A DNA stretch of 64,000 nt, from assembly GCF_001584335.1 (NCBI RefSeq), contig NZ_LSBB01000001.1:1-64000 (forward strand). Direction: 5' to 3'. How positions within the stretch are numbered: position 1 is the stretch's first letter; every line of letters begins with the position of its first letter. The notes below the pieces were generated by a model. It did not search any database. It saw only the letters and a list, made by a program, of their open reading frames with translations, and was not told the origin of the DNA. The DNA is from Bacillus atrophaeus. GTDB taxonomy: Bacteria > Bacillota > Bacilli > Bacillales > Bacillaceae. Both the position numbers and the translations under genes were made by a program. Shown here in pieces: positions 59,302 to 64,000 of the stretch.

Positions 59302-61281
59302 ATGCCAAGCTTTTACGAAAAACCGTTATTTCGGTATCCCATCTATGCGTTGATTGCTTTGACAATCATCACAGTCCTCATCAGCTTTTATTTTAACTGG
59401 ATGATCGGAGCCGCCGGTATTTTGCTGCTCGCAGTCATTTTGTTTTTTATAAAACGCGCGGATTCTCTTATCAGAAAAGAGATTGACGGTTATATTTCCA
59501 CGCTATCTTATAGGTTGAAAAAAGTCGGTGAAGAAGCATTGATGGAAATGCCCATCGGGATCATGCTTTTTAATGATCAATATTACATTGAATGGGCGAA
59601 TCCGTTTCTTTCTTCTTGTTTTAATGAAAGCACTCTTGTGGGGAGATCGCTTTATGATACGTGCGAATCCGTCGTGCCGCTCATTAAACAAGAGGTTGAT
59701 TCGGAAACGGTTACACTAAATGACCGGAAATTTAAAGTGGTGATCAAAAGAGACGAGCGCCTGTTGTATTTCTTTGATGTGACTGAGCAGATACAGATCG
59801 AAAAACAATATGAAAACGAAAGAACTGTATTGGCATACATTTTTCTCGATAATTACGATGATGTCACACAGGGCTTGGATGATCAAACGAGAAGTACGAT
59901 GAACAGCCAAGTGACTTCACTGCTGAACAACTGGGCGCAAGAGTACGGTATTTTCTTAAAGAGAACGTCTTCTGAACGATTTATCGGTGTGTTGAATGAA
60001 CATATTTTAACCGAGCTTGAAGGATCTAAGTTTTCCATTCTTGATGAGATCCGCGAGAAGACATCGGTGCATAGTGTTTCACTGACATTAAGCATCGGGG
60101 TCGGGGCCTCGGTCTCTTCTTTGAAAGAACTTGGTGACTTGGCGCAGTCGAGTCTGGATCTGGCGCTGGGACGCGGCGGAGATCAGGTAGCGATTAAGAT
60201 GCCAAATGGCAAGGTGAAATTTTACGGCGGCAAGACCAATCCGATGGAGAAGCGTACAAGGGTGCGCGCCCGTGTGATTTCCCATGCGTTAAAGGAAATC
60301 GTATCTGAAAGCAGCAATGTGATTATTATGGGCCACAAGTTCCCGGATATGGATTCAATCGGCGCTGCCATCGGAATATTAAAGGTGGCTCAGGCGAACA
60401 GTAAAGACGGTTTTATTGTGATTGATCCAAATCAAATCGGTGCAAGTGTTCAGCGTTTAATAGAAGAAATTAAAAAATATGAAGAGCTTTGGTCGAGATT
60501 TATTACGACTGAGGAAGCGATGGAGCTTGCTAATGATGATACGCTGCTTGTGATTGTTGATACGCATAAACCGTCTCTGGTTATGGAGGAGCGACTGGTC
60601 AACAAGATTGAGCATATCGTGGTCATCGACCATCATCGCAGAGGGGAAGAGTTCATAAAGGATCCTCTGCTCGTTTATATGGAACCGTACGCTTCCTCTA
60701 CTGCTGAATTGGTGACTGAGCTTCTTGAATATCAGCCGAAACGCTTAAAAATTAATATGATTGAAGCAACAGCCCTATTAGCTGGTATAATAGTGGATAC
60801 AAAGAGTTTTTCACTTCGCACCGGCTCGCGTACATTTGACGCCGCTTCTTACTTAAGGGCGAAAGGCGCGGACACGGTGCTCGTGCAGAAGTTCCTCAAG
60901 GAGACCGTTGATTCTTATATTAAACGGGCGAAGCTGATTCAGCATACATCTCTTTATAAAGACAGCATTGCCATTGCGTCTCTTCCTGAGAATGCGGAGG
61001 AGTATTTTGATCAAGTGCTTATTGCACAGACGGCTGATTCTCTGTTGTCCATGAGTGAGGTTGAGGCTTCATTTGCGGTTGCAAGGCGGGATGAGCAAAC
61101 GGTGTGTATCAGTGCGAGATCGCTTGGCGAAGTCAATGTTCAAATTATTATGGAGGCCTTGGAAGGCGGAGGACATTTAACAAATGCGGCGACCCAGTTG
61201 TCCGGCATTTCTGTGTCAGAAGCGCTGGAGCGGCTGCGAAGTGCAATTGATGAATATTTTGAAGGAGGCGTTCAGAGATGA
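59302..61281 (+). CDS. gdpP: Cyclic-di-AMP phosphodiesterase GdpP
   Basis: 659 residues, the B. subtilis length. Two N-terminal membrane segments, a degenerate PAS domain (about 85-150, heme-binding in B. subtilis), a degenerate GGDEF domain (170-300), then DHH ([33 protein letters not shown]) and DHHA1 ([15 protein letters not shown]) domains that hydrolyse c-di-AMP to pApA. Start chosen at the ATG at 59302, eight bases after GGGGAG. Overlaps rplI by four bases. Confidence 0.97.
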   Translation: MPSFYEKPLFRYPIYALIALTIITVLISFYFNWMIGAAGILLLAVILFFIKRADSLIRKEIDGYISTLSYRLKKVGEEALMEMPIGIMLFNDQYYIEWANPFLSSCFNESTLVGRSLYDTCESVVPLIKQEVDSETVTLNDRKFKVVIKRDERLLYFFDVTEQIQIEKQYENERTVLAYIFLDNYDDVTQGLDDQTRSTMNSQVTSLLNNWAQEYGIFLKRTSSERFIGVLNEHILTELEGSKFSILDEIREKTSVHSVSLTLSIGVGASVSSLKELGDLAQSSLDLALGRGGDQVAIKMPNGKVKFYGGKTNPMEKRTRVRARVISHALKEIVSESSNVIIMGHKFPDMDSIGAAIGILKVAQANSKDGFIVIDPNQIGASVQRLIEEIKKYEELWSRFITTEEAMELANDDTLLVIVDTHKPSLVMEERLVNKIEHIVVIDHHRRGEEFIKDPLLVYMEPYASSTAELVTELLEYQPKRLKINMIEATALLAGIIVDTKSFSLRTGSRTFDAASYLRAKGADTVLVQKFLKETVDSYIKRAKLIQHTSLYKDSIAIASLPENAEEYFDQVLIAQTADSLLSMSEVEASFAVARRDEQTVCISARSLGEVNVQIIMEALEGGGHLTNAATQLSGISVSEALERLRSAIDEYFEGGVQR

Positions 61282-61727
61282 AGGTTATTTTCTTACAAGA
61301 TGTAAAAGGAAAAGGCAAAAAAGGCGAAGTGAAAAATGTAGCAGACGGTTATGCTCATAACTTTCTCCTTAAAAAAGGCCTCGCTGTAGAAGCTAACGCA
61401 TCAAACATCAGCGTATTGAACGGACAGAAACAAAAAGAGAAAAAAGAAGCGATTGCAGAGCTTGAACAGGCGAAGGATTTAAAAGAAAAGCTAGAAAACC
61501 TGACTGTAGAGCTTAGCGCTAAATCAGGAGAAGGCGGCCGTTTGTTTGGATCTGTAACAAGCAAACAAATCGCTGAACAGCTTCAAAAAGACCACCAAAT
61601 CAAAGTGGATAAACGAAAGCTGGAATTAAGCGATGGTATCCGCGCTTTAGGATATACAAATGTCCCGGTGAAACTGCATCCAGAGGTGCAGGCCGTACTA
61701 AAGGTACATGTAAAAGAGCTAGTATAA
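61278..61727 (+). CDS. rplI: 50S ribosomal protein L9
   Basis: 149 residues: [20 protein letters not shown] at the start (N-domain), long connecting helix, C-domain. The ATG overlaps the gdpP stop. GAAGGAGGCG lies within the gdpP end. Confidence 0.98.
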   Translation: MKVIFLQDVKGKGKKGEVKNVADGYAHNFLLKKGLAVEANASNISVLNGQKQKEKKEAIAELEQAKDLKEKLENLTVELSAKSGEGGRLFGSVTSKQIAEQLQKDHQIKVDKRKLELSDGIRALGYTNVPVKLHPEVQAVLKVHVKELV

Positions 61728-61732
61728 TAGAT

Positions 61733-61765
61733 AAAGAGGCTTGGAATTATTCCAAACCTCTTTTT
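61733..61765. terminator. rplI terminator
   Basis: AAAGAGGCTTGGAA pairs with TTCCAAACCTCTTT (one bulge) and is followed by T. It also faces the remnant gene on the other strand. Confidence 0.88.
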
Positions 61766-62190
61766 TATGTCTCATATAGTGTTTGCTGATTTTGGCTGCC
61801 GCCAGGACCGCCAATCATGCCTTGCTGTATTGAGCTGCTTGTACTGCTTGAAGAACTGCTGTAATCATCGGGAGAAATCACGGTTCCGTTTTTCTTGATC
61901 CATGAGACAAGTTCACTATTGCCTGAGTTGTCGCTGCTCAGAAGGAAGTATTTCACTTTGCCTTCTTTTATAAATTTTTTCAGTTCAGACACCGACAAAA
62001 TCGGGTCTGTGCCGTTGAAGCCGCCGAGTGCCAAGACAGATTCGTCTGTATTGATAATGTATGGCGCGGCGGTTACTGTCATCAGCGTGGCGAATAAGTA
62101 TTCTTCGCCTGAAGGTAGGAAAGCAGCCCGGTGTCGACTTCGGAGGTGAACATGCTGCCCCCGTGACCTCATCAGTTTCACCCCTTTATG
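61765..62190 (-). pseudogene. yycA: C-terminal remnant of a yycA/ykcB-type glycosyltransferase
   Basis: The open frame (ALGGFNGTDPILSVSELKKF, GKVKYFLLSSDNSG, SWIKKNGTVISPDDYS and a serine-rich end) equals the C-terminal soluble end of ArnT-like membrane mannosyltransferases of about 700 residues. Upstream, another frame reads GGSMFTSEVDTGLLSYLQAK, which is also characteristic of the family, so a frameshift lies near 62105. Nothing of the membrane part remains. Position between rplI and yycB is where B. subtilis carries yycA. Confidence 0.75.
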
Positions 62191-62339
62191 ATTGCCTATT
62201 GTAAAAGCTAAATATGAAAAAGTTATGAATAAACAATAAATATTCGGGGAAATTTTTGTCATTGCTTTTACTGCGGAATAAAGCCGGACAGAAAACAAGA
62301 GACGTGGAATATGATTGCTCCCCGCCTCTCTTGTTTGTT

Positions 62340-63554
62340 CTAAGCTGAATGTCTCTGTTGTTCTTTTTGAAGGATGTATTTATTGCGACCCGCACCCAGT
62401 CCCGCGGCTCCCATTACTGCCAAAATGATCATCAAAAGAATAATCGGCAGTGTCCATGAATGGGTTTGGTCATAAAGGAAGCCGATGAAGATGGGACCGA
62501 TTGCTGCTAATAAGTAGCCCAATGACTGTGACATGCCTGATAATGCGGCCGCCTGATGGGCATTTTCGCTGCGCAGCCCGATCAGCGTAAGCGCCAAACT
62601 GATGCTTGAACCTTGCCCGATCCCAATGATAATCATCCATATGACAAGCATCACATGGTTTCCGCCCGCCAGCAGTCCGCATAAGCCAATAAAGTAAACT
62701 GACGTCAGCCCTGCAACGATTCCTCGCTGCTGTTTCACGCGGTCTGCCAAAATAGGGGTTAAGAATGTGGTTGGCAGACTGGCGAATTGCATAAGAGATA
62801 CCATCCATCCGGAGGTTGCCGGGTCCATGCCGTGCGAACGAAGAATTTCCGGAAACCAAGCGATGCTGCTATAAAATAAAAAAGACTGTAAGCCCATAAA
62901 AATCGTGACATTCCAAGCCATTTTGGATGTCCAGATCGGCTGCTGATTTGGTTGGAGCGAAATGATCTGATTCGCCGTATCCCGGTGGCGAAGCTGCGGT
63001 ATCCAAATGAGAAGCGCAAGAAAAGCAAGGCCGCCCCAAAGCAAAAATGATTGTTTCCAGCCGCCTGAAAGCTGGCTTGCAAGAGGCACACTGATCCCAG
63101 AAGCCAAGCCCGCAAAAGTACTCATGGAGGTTGTATAAAGGCTGATCATAAGCCCCGACTTTTTCGGGTATTTATGCTTGATTAAGCTTGGCAATAGAAC
63201 ATTGCCGATCGCGATGCCCACACCGATCAGGATCGTCCCCGCGAATAAGGAGGAGGTCATGCCGGCTGACCGTATGATAATACCAATGAAAAGCGTCAGC
63301 ATGCCTATCCATAAGGTGCGTTCATTGCCAAGCCGCTGACCTAGTTTAGGGGCAAGCGGAGACAGAATCGCAAAAGACAGCAAGGGCAGAGCTGTCAAAA
63401 AACCGGCCAGTCCATTCGACAGGTGTAACTCTGTCCGGATCGAACTGACGACCGGTCCGACAGACGTAATAGCTGGTCTCAGGTTAAACGCTATAAAAAT
63501 AATGCCTGAGATCAGCCAAAAATTTCGGATGGTATGTGTTGTTGTATTTGGCAA
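62340..63554 (-). CDS. yycB: CynX/NimT-family MFS transporter YycB
   Basis: 404 residues, twelve predicted membrane segments. FLTALPLLSFAILSPLAPKLGQRLG and GNVLLPSLIKHKYPKKSGLM are typical of the cyanate/nitroimidazole (CynX/NimT) subgroup. Substrate unknown. Length and neighbours match B. subtilis yycB. An inverted repeat with AACAAGAGA arms at 62299-62340 may be its terminator. Confidence 0.82.
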   Translation of the reverse strand: MPNTTTHTIRNFWLISGIIFIAFNLRPAITSVGPVVSSIRTELHLSNGLAGFLTALPLLSFAILSPLAPKLGQRLGNERTLWIGMLTLFIGIIIRSAGMTSSLFAGTILIGVGIAIGNVLLPSLIKHKYPKKSGLMISLYTTSMSTFAGLASGISVPLASQLSGGWKQSFLLWGGLAFLALLIWIPQLRHRDTANQIISLQPNQQPIWTSKMAWNVTIFMGLQSFLFYSSIAWFPEILRSHGMDPATSGWMVSLMQFASLPTTFLTPILADRVKQQRGIVAGLTSVYFIGLCGLLAGGNHVMLVIWMIIIGIGQGSSISLALTLIGLRSENAHQAAALSGMSQSLGYLLAAIGPIFIGFLYDQTHSWTLPIILLMIILAVMGAAGLGAGRNKYILQKEQQRHSA

Positions 63555-63631
63555 AATAGCTTCTCCTCTTTAACATATAAAATATATAATTTCGTAAAAT
63601 GAAAGTGATCATACATTGTTATTTTTTGTTA

Positions 63632-63766
63632 TTATTCCTTTTCCTGTAACTCGGCCAATTTCGCAAGCAGTATATGCTGAGGCATATGCATGATTTGCTC
63701 CAGCGGCAGATTCAAGGATTCTGCAAGCTTTTGCGCGGTATCAGCTGAAATTTGCAAAGGCTTCAT
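63632..63766 (-). CDS. yycC: Small protein YycC
   Basis: 44 residues: MKPLQISADTAQKLAESLNL, then LEQIMHMPQHILLAKLAEL. Start at 63766 with AGAGGAGTG eight bases upstream. Similar in size and position to B. subtilis YycC; function unknown. Confidence 0.75.
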   Translation of the reverse strand: MKPLQISADTAQKLAESLNLPLEQIMHMPQHILLAKLAELQEKE

Positions 63767-63884
63767 ACGATCACTCCTCTCTTTTGTCCATTGTACTAGA
63801 ATAGGGGACGGTACGTAAGAATATATCACAGATGAATGGAGTATAAGAAAGCTGCCCTTTATAACTGAATGAAGGAGGATTCTT

Positions 63885-64000
63885 ATGCATTTGCCATTAT
63901 CATTATTAAAACAAACGCTTTATGAACATCAACAGAAAGCAGAGAGCCTATGTACGGGTGAGGAATATGTTGTCATGAGGCATAAGCTTCTGGAGCTGAG
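63885..64000 (+). CDS. yycD: YycD, cut by the window edge
   Basis: The first 38 codons (MHLPLSLLKQTLYEHQQKAE...) follow a strong GAAGGAGG. The frame is open to the edge. Position matches yycD, a small protein of unknown function. Confidence 0.6.
   Translation, partial: MHLPLSLLKQTLYEHQQKAESLCTGEEYVVMRHKLLEL

Overview
The window is the chromosomal origin region of a Bacillus of the B. subtilis species complex. The reverse-strand order rrn promoter - gyrA - gyrB - remB - recF - rlbA - dnaN - dnaA, followed by oriC and then rpmH - rnpA - spoIIIJ - jag - mnmE - mnmG - rsmG - noc - soj - spo0J on the forward strand, together with sporulation genes (spoIIIJ, spo0J, yyaC, cotF), is diagnostic. Several proteins recalled from memory (GyrB, SpoIIIJ) look closest to the amyloliquefaciens/velezensis branch, but the species is not proven here.

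Layout. 1-240: tandem promoters of an rRNA operon that leaves the window to the left. 241-9309: replication and topoisomerase genes on the reverse strand. 7800-7968 and 9310-9939: the two halves of oriC, with DnaA boxes, a DnaA-trio and an AT-rich unwinding stretch. 9940-19769: ribosomal protein, RNase P, membrane insertase, tRNA-modification and chromosome-segregation genes, with a perfect parS inside spo0J. 19805-26369: yyaC, yyaD, DUF951, yyaE, ychF and the rpsF-ssbA-rpsR operon. 26500-29124: an accessory cassette (metallo-beta-lactamase fold enzyme, GntR regulator, EamA transporter). 29321-34262: DNA-alkylation repair (exoA, adaA, adaB), ccpB, yyaH and yyaJ.

34463-45215 is the most unusual part. 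The intact yyaL gene is followed by two further copies of its 5' end (41545-41733 and 44934-45190). They bracket two AT-rich islands. The copies all break at the codons of the CHWCH motif. Island A carries a DUF4145 protein, a truncated serine recombinase, a NACHT-type NTPase resembling bacterial antiphage NLR-like proteins, the start of a second recombinase gene, and an HXXEE-domain membrane protein flanked by 18-bp direct repeats. Island B carries a DUF4870 membrane protein and an OmpR/histidine-kinase pair, with three AAGGTT repeats in 11-bp phase ahead of the DUF4870 gene. I read this as repeated site-specific integration into yyaL, each event rebuilding the gene with a 5' end carried by the element.

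45266-54763 is accessory: a frameshifted TipA-like MerR regulator, a GntR regulator with a tartrate/isopropylmalate-type dehydrogenase, a type VII secretion LXG toxin operon with two small partner proteins, a DUF4176 protein and a multi-TM candidate immunity protein, a protein with DxNxDG loops, a GNAT acetyltransferase and an MFS carrier. From 54915 the conserved backbone returns: a manganese (yybP-ykoY) riboswitch ahead of a 39-residue peptide gene and the lipoprotein yybP, then ppaC (Mn pyrophosphatase), yybR, cotF, a parS variant, yybS, gdpP (c-di-AMP phosphodiesterase), rplI, a decayed remnant of yycA, yycB, yycC and the start of yycD at the right edge.
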